In this document: positions 37,432-50,462 of the stretch, piece after piece
How positions within the stretch are numbered: the stretch's first letter is position 1
Layout: every line of letters starts with the position of its first letter
Assembly (NCBI GenBank): GCA_013399855.1
Contig: VXAY01006832.1
Coordinates: forward strand, 1,209,297 to 1,273,296
Length of the DNA: 64,000 nucleotides
Direction of reading: 5' to 3'
DNA from: Oxyruncus cristatus
Lineage: Eukaryota > Chordata > Aves > Passeriformes > Cotingidae
Notes under the pieces: generated by a model
What the model saw: the letters and a program-made list of their open reading frames with translations, nothing else
Told to the model about the DNA's origin: nothing
Database searches by the model: none
Made by a program: the position numbers and the translations under genes

Positions 37432-40400
37432 GGGATATTATTTCATTGTTCAATTGCACCCAGATGTATGATGGTTGATTGAGTGTCTCTAGCAGCGTGT
37501 CTGTAGCTAGGACATAGAGAAATTATGCAAATATCCAGGTAAATAAAAGGAGGCAAAACTCGCACAAAATCATTTTGACTCTTTTTTTCTAAACACTAAT
37601 AATCTGTCACATCTCGAAACATTTTTGTTAAACTAAATTTGATTCAAGTTTCTGGTTGTCTTACTCACTATTGTCAGGTTTTATTTTTTTTTAATTTGGT
37701 AGTCGTGGTTGTAGGTGAAACATTAGAGTAACCTCCCTTTGGGAGACCTGGACAGGGAAAAGGCAAAGAATTTGAATGCTGGGAGGTTAATGGCAGGAGT
37801 AAAGGAAATTTGAGCTAATTGAAAGTATGTATGTGAACTTCAAAGTTGTACAACTGAAGAAGGCACTTCTTGTCAGAGGAGGAATGAAGTGGTATTTCTG
37901 TGTTATACAGTTATGCTATTTGAGAAATAATTTTCATATTTCAGCTGTGGGACTGAGGGTCTTAAACTGTCAGTCACTGCCAGCGTGTTGATCTGCTGTC
38001 TCATAGCTTTTTCAAGCTCTTGAATTCCTTCTCTTGTTTAAATGATAAAAGGAATTGGGCAATAATTGAGTTTATAGAAAGGGAATTGAAATCCAATGTA
38101 TGATACCTGCCCTAAGTACAACTATATTTTAGAGGATGGAGGAAAAACAGCATGAACATTTTAATGGTTTAAATGGTTGTCGAGGATTAATTCCCAATGA
38201 GGTATTCTGATAGCAAAGAAAAAATAAATAAAGAGAAATGAGTGGAGTCAGGCAACCCCTGGGGCAATACTTTTTACTTTTAAAGAGATACTGAGTTAAT
38301 GTTTTGTCATCTCCTCAGCCCTTGGAACCCCTGTGCCTGATATTACATCATTCAGCCAGCTTGCACAGAAGGCCTTCCCACAAAACTCCCACACTGAATA
38401 GGTCACCCTCATTACTCTTGGCTGTCCATTTGCAGCAGCTAATGCAGCCATCGTTATAATACAGCAAAATAAAAAAAAAACAAAACCTGCACTCCATCCA
38501 AAATGGCAGTGCTATTAAAGCTGTGCCATATGCCATTATTATTTTGAATCAGAAATCATAGTCACGGCACAATGTTTAAACAGAAGACTGTAAAATTATC
38601 TTGTGATATTGAGTGAGGCTGGCTGGCAAGGCTCTCTGACCCATCTGGAGTGCTGCAGGCTCACACAAGGCTGGATCCCACTGCTCCAACGAAAAATAGG
38701 AAGTGGAGGGGTCTGGGAGTGAGGTGTGTGGAACAGTGCATCCCTGTGAATACAAAGACAGGATATATGAAATATAGCAGGGGTTAGTTACACAAGCAAG
38801 AAAGCTTTCTGAGGGTAAAGCTTTCTGTAGGTTCAGAAACTTCTTTGGACTTTTAAAAGCTTCTTTTAGTTCTTTTCCCCTCTTCGGGATAGATTCTCCC
38901 TTAAGAAGGGACTGTTTTTATTCTTTAAACAGCTGCCTTCTGCTGTTATCTTTAGGCTTGCCATGCTTAAGAGTGTTGATTGATTTTATTTTACTGTTTT
39001 TTCTCCTAGGCAAGACCTTTGGTTCCAAGTTGGTAAATTGGAAGTATGAGGTATTTTATCTTCAGATAAAAGAAGTTAGAGCTTTTCTTCAGCTCGTGGT
39101 GCTGTGGGTTAGAAGTAGGCAACATCAACTCCACCTGGGTGTGGAGTTTATTTTTGGTTTCCAGCCAAGCATCACCACAGTATTTTTCAGCTATGTCTTA
39201 TTTCTGTCATGACAGTCCAGGATGCACTGGTTACACCCAGCGGCTTCCTGTTCTCAGACAGGTAATCCAAAAATCCTGCCCTTGTGAGAAACAATCTTTA
39301 TCTACCATAGATAGACTGCCACAGGAGTTTTGGGCAAACTCCCCCTTGTCTGGCACTGTCCTATGTGGGTTAGAACACAGCATTTCCTTACTCTGTTGAG
39401 ATTCCAGAGTGTGGGATGTCATCCTCAAATAGGCACCTAACAGTCTCATCACACCAGCTGGTGTGTTCTGCATTTTGCATGTCTGCATTTTGTTTTCTGT
39501 TTTTATTCTAAAATGTGAACAGGTTGTTCACAATCTTTGAAAAGGTCTTTCTTGCCTGTGGTAGGGGGCACAGTGTAAAAACCTCAGAGAAGCTTCACTG
39601 GAAGCTCAGAGGTGTTGATACCCACTCCCTTGAAACTTTGAACTTCCAGAAAAAGTTGGCAGGGGTTGAAAGATAATCACATACCTTATTTAAGAAAAGA
39701 TTTGAGAAGGGGAAGATCTACGGTTCCATTTTCAAATGCTGCTGAGTAAAGCACCCAGTGAGTTTTTCTCCTTTTGGTATTTTCCTGTTGCACAAGAGGA
39801 AGGTGATGTTCATTAATAGTGGGCCTGGATCTGCTAAAGAAAAGGACCCGTGGGAAGAAGATACATGCGGGTATATTCTGGTTTTGTTGGGATGTGTGGA
39901 GTTGGACACTGATGCACAGCTTTAGTCCTTCAGTGTTGTAAACTGGCTTTACACATGCAGTCTGTGTTTGATCTGAGCCTTCTGACTGACCCACAGGGCT
40001 CTTCCTTGATGTTTATAGATTTTACACTTGACATGAGCTATATAGATGGCAAAATCGGTATAATGGCACTCTGTCTACACCTCATTCCACTTCCCATGTG
40101 TTTCATTACTGTTGGAAAAGCTTCCCATTTAGGCTGCTTGTCACACACTTGCTGGCAATGTTTGTCTGATCTTGTACATTAATTAGTACTGGCAGGAATA
40201 AGGAGGGTGCAGGAGAGGAGACATGACCCAAAAATGTGTTCAAGTCATGTTCTCCCTTGAGATGCCTGTTTTTGCAAAGTATATCTTAATACCATCTGTG
40301 TCTAATGCCATGGCTTATCCCCAAAGTCAGTGGGTTCAAGCAGGAGGATTAATAATTATTATTTCACCACTATAGTAGGACTTTCTGGTTACTGAACAGC

Positions 40401-43400
40401 TTTTACTTCCTATATTAACTTTCTATTTCAGTATCCCTTCGGTTCATTGGAAATCTCCCTTAGAACCCTGAATGCTGTAGCCATAACCACCATTTTGTCA
40501 GTGCTTTTGGAAAAGCAGGTTTGCTCTATCTGCTGCTCTCTGCTTAAACTCTGAGTAGCTGATGACCTGAAAATATGAGCACCACTGCTACTGCACCTAA
40601 AAGAAACAAAACAAAAACCAAACAAACAAAAAGTATTGTTCTCCTTGTTTATAGTTGCTTCTATGCCTGGCCATGGACATAGTGGTCACATACAGATTGG
40701 CTGATCAGTCCAAATAAAAGAAACCCCTTGGAATTTAATCACAAGCCTTAAATTTTTCGGCAGGTACTTTCCTCTCTCGCAGTTTGTTTGCATTTCTTGA
40801 ATCAGAAGCTGAAATAACAAAACAGCCCTAATAAAGGATCAATGGTGAACAGATATTAGCTGTAGAAAGACAAGAGAGATTCCACAGAGCAATGTGTTAT
40901 CATGAGGTGTTAAAAAAATAGTAATTAAATATGATGCAAAACAGCTTTTTATAAAGCTTTTACTATTGTTTCAGTTGTAGTGTAGCTTCTCCAAAACTAC
41001 ACAGAGCAATCCTAACACATGGAAAAGATCAATATTGTGCAAAAGCTATTTCTGTCCCCATCAGAACAAAAATCATTTCCACAGCCTTTGCTGAATGAAT
41101 GTCTAAGGGATTCCATATTACAAATGATTCTGCTCATATGCCATCTCTGTAACAAAGTCTCCTGTACTATTGTAAGGTCTCTTAGATGAAGCTGGAGACT
41201 ATATGGCTTCAGCCTTGGGGGTTTGGTAATTTAAAAATCTTTGGTGGCATTTTGCTTTTGAGATGAGAAGCATTTTTATATCTGTTAGTCAGACTTTCAG
41301 TCCTGTTTTCCTTTATTTTTTTTTCCCCTAAAATCCTTTTTTTGTCTTAGCTGTGCTACATGAAAGAATTGATGTAGGTAATAAACCTGACCTAGTTCTA
41401 ATCTTAAAAACTGCAACTGACAGTAACTTTTTAGGGAGTTTGATCTCCTGTGAACTAATCAAGGCTTAGGTGGTAGCCTCTATGGGAAGTAGGTGGTATC
41501 ATAAAACTTCCTCAACAGGTAACTTTTTATAAATTGGAATGAAAAGTCATAAGAAAAATGTCAGCAGAAATGCTTTCTTAGATGGCAGGAAAGTGATGGC
41601 TTTCTGACATGCACAAAGACACACCGTGGAAATACATCAGAGGCAGAGGTATCTTTCTGTTTCTTGGTGAAAAACAGAAATAATTATCAGCTTCAAATTA
41701 TCAGTGATCCAGAAGGGAATGTGCATAGGTGTTAGTCTTGCAGTTCTGACTGAGCAGGAGAGGGGGAGATTTCAGCTCACAACATACTCAATGACTGAAG
41801 CTCACATCAAGAATGAAGATAATTTAATTGGCAAGTTTCAACACCTGACACATCCTTTCTAAAGCAGGAAGAGCTGCTGCAATGAAAGCACTTCTGTCAT
41901 TTATAAGGAGTTCACCTGCTAACTATATTGACCAGTGAACTACAAAGCTCACTGTCTTGTCTGTTGAGTTATGATTAAAATTGAAACATAAAACTCCGGA
42001 GATAAAAAGCAAGATGTAATACTGGCGTTGGAGATGCCCATCAGTTACTTAGTGCTGTGTTACTTAGAACTGCAGCCAAACAGTGCAGCCTGGAGCAGTT
42101 ATTAAAGGAATGCAGCAAGTATTTCCATGTTTGGGGACCAAAAGAGTTGTGATGTGCTGTCCCATGATGCTGACCCTGCTAATGCTGTTATACACAGATG
42201 ACTTGCAGTGCTACAGCAGACTTATTCAAACAGGCACTTGAGACATCCTCACAGTTTGTGAGGCTGGAGCACAATGCTGAGGCCATGTTTGCCTCTGAAA
42301 CAGGCTTCTGGAAAAGGCTGTGCTCGTATTCCAAATAGTCAGAAAGGGGCTTGGCTGTGGGGGTACAAAGGAAGGTGGTTCTGCTTGTCTGCCTTCCTGA
42401 GCACACAGGGAGCGGAAAGGACACAAGTGCCTGTGTTTTGTGTGCCTGAGTGGATAAAGATGCATTTCTGTGTCATCTCACATCCACTCTGCCTAGTGAA
42501 CGTGCTGGATATGAGCAAAGCAGTGGTTGCAGGGCTGTGGCAGATTTCTTCTACTATGCAAGAGAAGAACTGTAGAGTAGTCATTATGTCTAATTAAAGA
42601 AAAAAATAAAATTAATCTCTGTAGTCTGAGCCTATTCATGCTTTCCCTGGGCTACTGATGAGAAGGGGACAAGTCCAACTTAGCTCCTATCTCACGTTTT
42701 ATGGACGGTTTAGTTCGTACATCAAGTTCATATAGTTTTGGCCAAAATTATAATGGTATGAACATCTGAACTTTGAAGTTTATTGGTGGAAAAAGTACAT
42801 TGAGATGTTTTCCTCCTAAAATTTCTGAATGGTGTAATAAGGATCTACATGTCTGCCACATGTGGGCCTTACCTGAAGCTCACTGGAGTCGTAGAACATA
42901 TTACCATTGGCTCCAGCACTCCTGAAGCAGGCCTGGTGTGGTCAGTGGGCCATAGCACAGTTTCCATGGTACTGCATTTCTTCTCCTTTTTGTAGAAGTT
43001 ATAACTAGTCTGTCATAAAGTACTAAACCTTTGCTTAGTGTACATTTGACAAACCAGAAGCAAATAAAGGATAAATAAGACAAATTTTGCAATGAGGACT
43101 TTTGTCTTATCAAGACACATGACCTTTTTCTGCCCTGAAATACATGCCAGATAAAAAGTTACGGTGAATACATTCATTGTCTCTGTGGCATTTATTTATG
43201 CAATAATACACACAAAGCAATCTTTACTATCACTGCATAGGATGTCAAGTTATCTTTAATTATCACTACAGAATGGTTGCAAAATCAAATACTGTTGGCA
43301 ATCAACATTCATTATACAATAGCATGATTGCATCTGTTCATATTACCAGATAAGCAGGGAAAATCAAAACAGTGTCTGATACATCCACTAAAACTGTCTG

Positions 43401-46400
43401 AGCAAAATATTGTATCTAACTCTCTTAATATCTCTCAGTGACTTTCATCTGATTAAGGTCCAAAGATACATAACCGCAGATGTAAATTTTCTAGTGCCCC
43501 AGAAATTTAATACTGTTATATTTCAACAGACTGGATAGTTGGAACCATACTCCAGCTGACATGATTATAGGCACAATATAAACTTATGACAGAGAGCTGT
43601 CTAAATCTCTGAGGCCGCAGGTGCAGGATTACAGTAAACCCCATTGAAACATAGAGCATTCTGCCTAAATGCACGAGGACGAAATTAATTAAGCAGTTGA
43701 TCACATAATAAAAGTATGATGGATAATCTAATGGAAACTACCAGCTCAAAGTCAATAACAAACTTTATTCTTTTATTAGATGCAGATGATTTTCAATTCC
43801 CCTATTTACAGGATTTTGTGTTTAATAAAACACTTAAAAACAAGAGGGTTGTTTTTTGGTTTTTTTTTTAAATGAGAACTCAGTGTATTTATCTCCATTG
43901 GAAACTATAATGTGTAAGCAATGTGGAATTTATAGATAGACATATCTGCAAGTAAATCTCTAAGATACTTGGCTGAAAAGCACATCAAAGCACAGTGAAA
44001 TAATGAGACAGGCTCCAGCTGTTGGATTCCAACAGCTTTTGATTTGCGCTCTAGTAGAAGCTCCAGGTTTTGATTCTCTGTTGATTATTTCCATGGTACT
44101 GGAGATGATTTGTGCATTATTTAAAAAATAGACAGTAGATAGCAAACAAGGGTGAGTTTGCAAACTGCATCTGAAAGGACATTTTGCTTCCTGATATGAG
44201 TTATTGCTTTCTATTCCAATGCTCTCCATAACCAGCTGCCCTGGTTAAAAAAAAGATCTTTTAAAATACATATGTAAAAGATTTTATGAAAATAATAGGT
44301 AAGGTTATCACAAAATGTTGTGAGCAAAAAATCCAGGGGTGTCTGTTCAGGCAGCTCTGCTACTTTCTGTGTAGAGAGGCTTTTGTGGAAATTCAGAGCC
44401 TTTTCAGGGCATGTCTTACTATGAGGCTGATACTGTCAAGGAATTATTACCAGTAAAAAACAAGTGCCTTTAGAGAACTTTGGAAGCCTTATGGAGGGAC
44501 GTGAGTTTAGAGTCAAATACATTCATCATATTGCTTTGTAAGTGTACCAATGGCACTGTGCAGATAAACTTCTTGCTCTGGAAAGAATTCCAAAAAATCT
44601 GGTTCTGAACTGCAGTCTTCCTGATTTTATGCTAGAATGACAGAGTAAAAATTAGGAAACTTCAGGGAAAGTGTTGTATCTCATTTCTTTCCTCGATTAA
44701 GGTTTACATCTGTTTCTACTTTGAATTTTAGAGGTAGTGTATAAGGTGGTGATGCATTACATGGAGGTTGTTGCTTGTTACCAGAATGACAAAATTCAAC
44801 CAGCTATACTGGAAGATGTTTGTGTAGTAACTTATCATGATTTTTCAAAGTTTCCTCTTTTTCTGGTGCAGATCAGAACGTTAATTGGATAGCTAAAGGT
44901 ATAAGTGCTTGGATATTTCTCTGCAGTTTAGGCAAAGCCCGAAGTCTCAAAGAGGTATTAAAAGAAGAAACAAATCCTTTGTTTTTAATGTAACTTGGTG
45001 TTTCTGTTGAAATGGATTTCTTATTAGACCAGGTTTTCTCATAGGTTCTGAACTTTACTTACGAGATGATACCACAGTAGGCAAACCACAAATGCTATTT
45101 AACAGTAGGACGTGGCTGTATTTGCCATTCCTGCCAGGAGCGTTCCCCTCAGAACAAGTCCATTGTCATTTCAGTAGGAGATGTAGAAGCAGTCCAAGGA
45201 GTGGAAGTGAAAGCACATGTCTTACTGAATCTTGCATTACCCACAGCAGTTGGGAATACCTTTCATTACAAGGATTGAAGGTGTTCACCATCACCCTTTA
45301 GTTCATTCTCTGGGAGCAGTTTGATATCTGGGGTTTGGATCAGTCTAAACAAAGTATTTAGTCCAGGCATCCCATGCCCTGTGTCTGTGTGCCAACTGCT
45401 GACTGGGCTGGGTTATTCTCAGGGTATTCTCTGGCTGTGCACTAAAAACAGTTGACTGCTAAAACATTTTGTGTGGAGCTCTGATTGAAACCTGTGCGGA
45501 CGGTAAATATTGCATTGATCTTCCAGGAAGTTTTGGATAGACAAATCCTTCATTTCTGATGGGTTTAGACCTGCACAAGATTTTAAGACCTGCCCAAACT
45601 TCAAGAATGAGTGACACTAAAATATGTGCTTAAAACCTTGGGAAAATAAAAGATGCATGGAGATGAGAACTAAGGAGGTGTTTTCAAGGCTGGTAGATCA
45701 AAGTTGGAACATACATCTGATACAGATGTCTCTCTGCTTTGAGATGTGTTTAATCAGTGTGTTGTAAATATGTTAATCATATTAAAGAGAAGATGAAATT
45801 TTTACCTTGCAATCTTGATATTCCTTAGTTTCCATGTGTGATGATTATTTATTATTACCTTTACTTCTAAATATCTGCCTTAAGTATCCTACGAAGAAGC
45901 TTTCATTTAATAGTAGGGCTTGTCTGTTTGCAGTTTTATTCATTTTTCTTTTAATCTTTGTAACATTACCATTTCCCTCTGAAATGTAAATTGTGGTGAG
46001 GCTAAGAAGGTGATGAAGTCACATCTTAAGCCATTTACTTGGTTTTAGAAAGTCATCCTCAATTTACCTGATATTATGTACTGCTCAGTAAGACTGAAGA
46101 GTAAACTTTTACTTGCATAGTTGTGAAATCTTCTGGAAACTTTAAGAAACTGATTTCTAAATATTTAAAAGAGCGTTCCTAGGGAAGAGTGGGATGACAA
46201 GAAATGGAAGGCGTGGGTTAGATTTTACAGATCTTTGGGGTTGTTCTGTGGCACTGGCATGTCTTGCTTGCTCTGGTGTTTTTCCTTTTTTCCCACTGGG
46301 AAAACAAAGTGTTTCCTGGCTGCCATTACCCAGCACAAGTACTTGTTTAGTTTAGGTAACAGGCAGTACCTCCCTCTTTCACCTGAGTTAATAGTGTGGA

Positions 46401-46475
46401 TGAGAAGAATCTCGTCATTGCGTTGCATTGTTTTGTTACATACAAGTTTGAAAAGAAAGATCCTTCAAAAGAGAT
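37432..46475. other. Non-genic AT-rich DNA
   Basis: No gene is recognised in about 9 kb. A very good acceptor-like string, TTTTCTCCTAG|G, ends at 39009. The frame after it is open to a TGA near 39212, but no partner exon is evident. The stretches 38430-38620 and 43160-43700 look unlike repeats and have mixed A+T-rich, motif-like text that could be conserved noncoding DNA; this cannot be judged without an alignment. A T-run with G's lies at about 43848-43871. Confidence 0.5.
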
Positions 46476-46541
46476 TGAAGCCCAAAAAGGCCGATAAAGG
46501 CTGCTTAGAGACAGAGTTTTATGTCCTTAAACAGCAAGGTA

Positions 46542-46547
46542 TTTATT
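46542..46547 (-). promoter_or_regulatory. Poly(A) signal of LTR copy 1
   Basis: AATAAA on the minus strand, preserved at the same place in the second copy (63279-63284), about 70 bases downstream of the LTR TATA box. Confidence 0.7.
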
Positions 46548-46616
46548 GCGACGTCGGGGAAGCCCCGGCTAGCGCCGGACAAAGAGCTCCAAAGTGGTCA
46601 GTGTAAAGGCAGGTAA

Positions 46617-46622
46617 TTTATA
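46617..46622 (-). promoter_or_regulatory. TATA box of LTR copy 1
   Basis: TATAAA on the minus strand. The second copy has TATATA at the matching place (63353-63358). The spacing to the poly(A) signal is almost the same in both copies, which supports a U3/R promoter reading. Present activity is unknown. Confidence 0.6.
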
Positions 46623-47084
46623 CAGTTTTTGAAGGTGATTACAACATCTTTACATACATATTCATACTATTACATTATTAGATTACAATATTCATAGCAG
46701 GTGGAGTTAGGGTGGAGTCCAGGGCATGGTCTTCATTTTGGGGAATAATTTGGTGCTACATCCTGTTACTTCATCACTGAGTCTGGGGTCCCCGAAGTCT
46801 TCCTTCCTTTGACCTCTCTAACTTTCCATTGTCTTTTGCCCCAGTCACTGAATCTTGGAGAAAGCCCTGGCTTCAGGCCTATTTTACCTATTCAGATGTC
46901 TACCTTAGCTTACTTTGCCTTAATTTATTACCCCTAAGCCCTTTGTGTAATGCTCCTAATGTCGTTCTGTGGGTTTGGGTCCACTGAGCTGAACAGAACA
47001 AAATTTACTTTGAGCAGGGTGGATTTGAGGGGGGGGGAGGGGTGAAAGGACTGCTTCAACCTTTTGAGGCCTCGCTTTGCTTCA

Positions 47085-50000
47085 AGATCACCAGCAATGT
47101 TACGAATAAAAACACAGCCACTGAGAAGTATAACAACCATATCCCCCTGTGTCACTATTTGATCACTTGAAACCCCTCATCCGGGGCACCACAAGCCACT
47201 GACAACATTCAAACAGTCAGCACAAGTCTTTGCGCCAGCAAAGAGGACCCGTCGGAACAACTTAAAGTCACAAACGTTTCTTCACACCTGCAGAAAAGAA
47301 ATCGAATTTCAGGTGTAAATTCCCATTTTTTAAAGGGTTAAAACTGTGCTTCTATGTGCTTGTAACTCAAATTTCGCTTAAAAGAAACGGGTCACCTCCA
47401 AGTTCCACTGACAGCTTATGCGGGAAGCAGCAAGATACCCTGCACACTTGTAAATACTTGTGTGCTAAGCCCATTTTGGCACCAACACTCATCAGAATGG
47501 ATTTCTAAGCATCCTCAAATTGCACTGAATATGAAGATTCAAATAATGAATATGCTATTGGGCTATTCTACTGAACACTTCAGAGGCTAATCTAGGTATA
47601 CATTTTTTGTTTTTCTAAACTAGTCTTTGGTTTGATATTTGCAGATGCGGTTTGTCACTTCCACATACTGTGCATGATAAATGTAGTACCTCTGATAAAA
47701 GTAACTAAAACATTAAGGTACATGATGCCATCTCAGAATACAGTAAATGAAATGTGAAGTAATGAACACATAGTCAAACCATCAGTGTAGTCACAGAATG
47801 CCACTTTCAAGATCAAGGTATTTATCAGGAGAAATCAAGACAAAGCAGACTACTGTGGTAGTTTAAATAGGAAAACACAGTAAAATATTTTTTATTAAAA
47901 AAGCTGAATTAATCAGATTTATGCTTTCTCTTTAATAATTAAAAGCAACAAGCCTGAGCAGTCTTGTGTTCTCAAAGTGGTTAACTAGTCAGTAACATTA
48001 GCTATAATACTCCCATTTTAAAAATGACCTTTTAAAGATGCTCTATCAAATTAAATTTTAATGAGTGGTAATGAACAGTGATACTTTCCATAGGAGCAAA
48101 TGCAATACTAGCCTGAAGCTTTTGCTGTGTGCCATCAGCCTCAGTACTGTGCTGTGTATTGTCTTTTGTTATCTTCAAGTATGGAAAGTATGATGATACT
48201 ACAGCACTTTAAAGAAGGGAAAATACATTTAATAGTATCCTTAGCATACTTGCTATTTCTTGGCTGAAAAACGGTGTTCCTGTTGCTTTCACAGTGCTTT
48301 TTCTGAGCAGTACTTATGTGGGTTTTTTTTAAATAGGACATTATGCCCTTTCGAAGTTCTTACATTTCCCTATTCAATTCCTACGTTGAATAAGAATTGG
48401 CTAGCTGAAGAATAATTTTGGATGAGCAGTATGAAAACATAGGTGTGTACCTCTGAGAAAGAATTGTACTGGCTTTTCCAAAAGGAAAAAAAACTTGTAA
48501 GATAGTGACCCTTGAAGGATTTAAACAAAAAAAAAGTGTTTCCTGAGGGACATGAAGAGAGCAGAAGGGGAAGCAAAGAGAGGGGAGGAGAAAGGAGGGG
48601 CAATTTGCATCATTAAACTGGTAAATGGTACTAGAATATCAGCCTCCCTAGTATCAGCAATGATTGGAATGATTCCAGGAATTCAGAATGGGCCTGTAAA
48701 TGTGTCTTCAGTTGTAGCCTTTGGCATAGATTTATATTCTCAGTCCCTTGGGCACTGAATTTCATTTCCCCATTTGCTAAACGAGAACAATTTATCCTAA
48801 ATCAACGATAATCAGAGTAAACACTATTATTAATTTATTGTTTCCAGACTAGAAAAAAAAAAAACCAGTAAAATGAAGCTCTCTTCTTTTATCAGTGCTT
48901 TCCCTACCCCTTTTGCCCTGAGGATCCTATTAGCAGAAAGCTCAGCAACTCTGTTTCATCAGAAATAAATTATGCCTCACTTTTTTAATGTAACTACTGA
49001 AGGGTTGTAAAGATTAGACATACGTTTGAACCCGCTATCACTTGATGTTATTTTCCTTGATGTTCTGAGCTTCTTTAGGGGAATGAAACAACATGTTCTT
49101 CTGAAAGCCAAGAGCAGAGTTTCTGTAAAAGAACACCAGCACAGATTTGGGTTGAGGTACAAAATAACTCAGGATCTGTAGAGCAATATTTAAAGTAACG
49201 TATAGGCAGTCTGAAAGAGAGCTGTCATAATTCCTGGCGTGTGCAAGAGGCAGAATGTTTGCAGGCCAAATAGGTGGCAGAACCAGTCACCCTCGTTTTT
49301 TAAATGATTAGAAAACTGTAATTCCCCAGAAACAGTGGGCTAATTCTCACTTTCTTCACAAAAGAGCTAAGGATGAAAAAACACCTTTAATTAATAAACA
49401 CTGCTGGCACTACTTTGGTAACAAGCTGCTGTAAATGAAACTCTTAATTGCCTGAAAACAGAGTATTGTATACAAATTCACGTTACTCTTTAAGTGCTGT
49501 TCTTTGTTGTTGCTATTTGACATTTTCGTAGGAAATAGAAGTAGCTTTGCCAGCCTCCTTGTCACTGAAAGCAGTTCCTGTCAGTTCTCCATTTGTGGGC
49601 ATCACTGAGGTTAAAAAGTAACCCAAAACATTCCCTCATAGCTAGAATAGACAGCTCTCAGTGCAGTCTGCATCCAGGATAAATTAAGCTGCGTATGAAG
49701 CTTCTGTTAATGAACTTATACTTTAAACTCTGCAATGAAATTGGATGATGAAAAAAAATTTAAAAAGAATGACCTGTAAAATAAATATACTTCAAAAATG
49801 TATGTGTATATTTAATATTTTGGATTCGTCTATAAAGCTATGTAAATACTTCTCTTTTCCCTGTGTTCAGAGATTCTTTTTTATTATTATTATTATTATT
49901 TAATTTTCAAATTGACTTCTTTTGGCTGTAACTGTCAAAGACTCTTGAGTTAGGCAAGAACTGCATCTTCTACATTGGTGAAGAAAACACCAGAGAAAAA

Positions 50001-50412
50001 TAACTAACGTAAGAGTATCTTAAATAGGTACAGTCATGATCCTTTGGTTTTTGAATTCCTTGAACTCTCATTGCCATTATTAGGAGGAGTAAAACCTGTA
50101 GACTGCTGTAATTTGTGGGGCACCCCTGCACTTTCCATAAGGAAAGACATGCAGGTCAATCTGTGCTTAAGGACTGGAGAGATAATAAAGAGGGTGGGAG
50201 AAAAAATTTCTTACATAGACAAGTTCAAGTCTATTGCAGTGATTTTGCTTATGGGAAAACTTTTAGCTAGTTGTAGAACATTTTTTAACATTTTTTTTTT
50301 TAACTATGCCATCTTTAAATGCTTGTGAGAAGTGCTGAGTTTGGGATACTTACATCAACTTAAACCTGACAGTGGCTCCTAAAATAAGTATTCTTGCTTT
50401 CTTCTATTTTAG
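47085..50412. other. Non-genic DNA; first 340 bp CpG-rich
   Basis: From 47100 to 47420 there are about ten CpGs, far more than in the surrounding DNA, which suggests a younger insertion I cannot name. A purine-rich tract covers about 48554-48600, and a (TTA)n run 49879-49901. No gene is recognised. Confidence 0.45.
48554..48600 (+). repeat. Purine-rich tract
   Basis: About 47 bases are almost all A and G, with four GGGG or GGG runs near the 3' end. Such tracts can form triplexes or G-quadruplexes; nothing here shows that it does. Confidence 0.6.
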
Positions 50413-50462
50413 AATTACTGCATGAGTGAATAGTCACCAGTCTTGAAGAGAGCAGAAGACTG
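50413..50462 (+). other. Possible non-coding exon (splice-like boundaries)
   Basis: A pyrimidine tract ending in TTTCTTCTATTTTAG (AG at 50411-50412) precedes 50 bases that end in ACTG, followed by the near-perfect donor GTAAGTAG at 50463. All three frames contain a stop within the 50 bases. If it is an exon, it would be in a UTR or a non-coding RNA. It lies on the same strand as the exon-like segment at 52226-52332. Confidence 0.2.

Larger units (their letters stand above)
46476..47084 (-). mobile_element. Solo LTR of an endogenous retrovirus, minus orientation (copy 1)
   Basis: The element is bounded by TGAAGC (46476) and GCTTCA (to 47084), a perfect inverted terminal repeat, and flanked by AGAT on both sides (46472-46475 and 47085-47088). 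Its first 300 plus-strand bases align with the copy at 63213. On the minus strand it has a TATAAA box (46617-46622), then a hairpin (46553-46569), then the poly(A) signal AATAAA (46542-46547). About 65 bases of U5-like sequence follow before the end in CTTCA. This order fixes the orientation as minus. No polypurine tract or internal retroviral sequence borders it, so it is a solo LTR. A 4-bp duplication fits class I (ERV1-like) elements. The U3 half diverges from the other copy. Confidence 0.85.

Noticed and set aside
39010..39212. Strong acceptor TTTTCTCCTAG|G followed by an open frame
   Set aside because: No convincing donor or partner exon; single strong acceptor strings are common in T-rich DNA. 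Kept only as a note.
46235..46606. 123-codon plus-strand open frame
   Set aside because: It runs from unique DNA into the solo LTR on its antisense strand; a junction artefact.
46934..47155. 73-codon minus-strand frame that could be a retroviral envelope tail
   Set aside because: It overlaps the U3 start of LTR copy 1 and its flank; no polypurine tract or envelope motif supports it.
47175..47191. Minus-strand TGGTGCCCCGGATGAGG resembling a retroviral primer-binding site
   Set aside because: It lies on the U3 side of LTR copy 1, 90 bases outside the target duplication, and matches no tRNA 3' end I can confirm.
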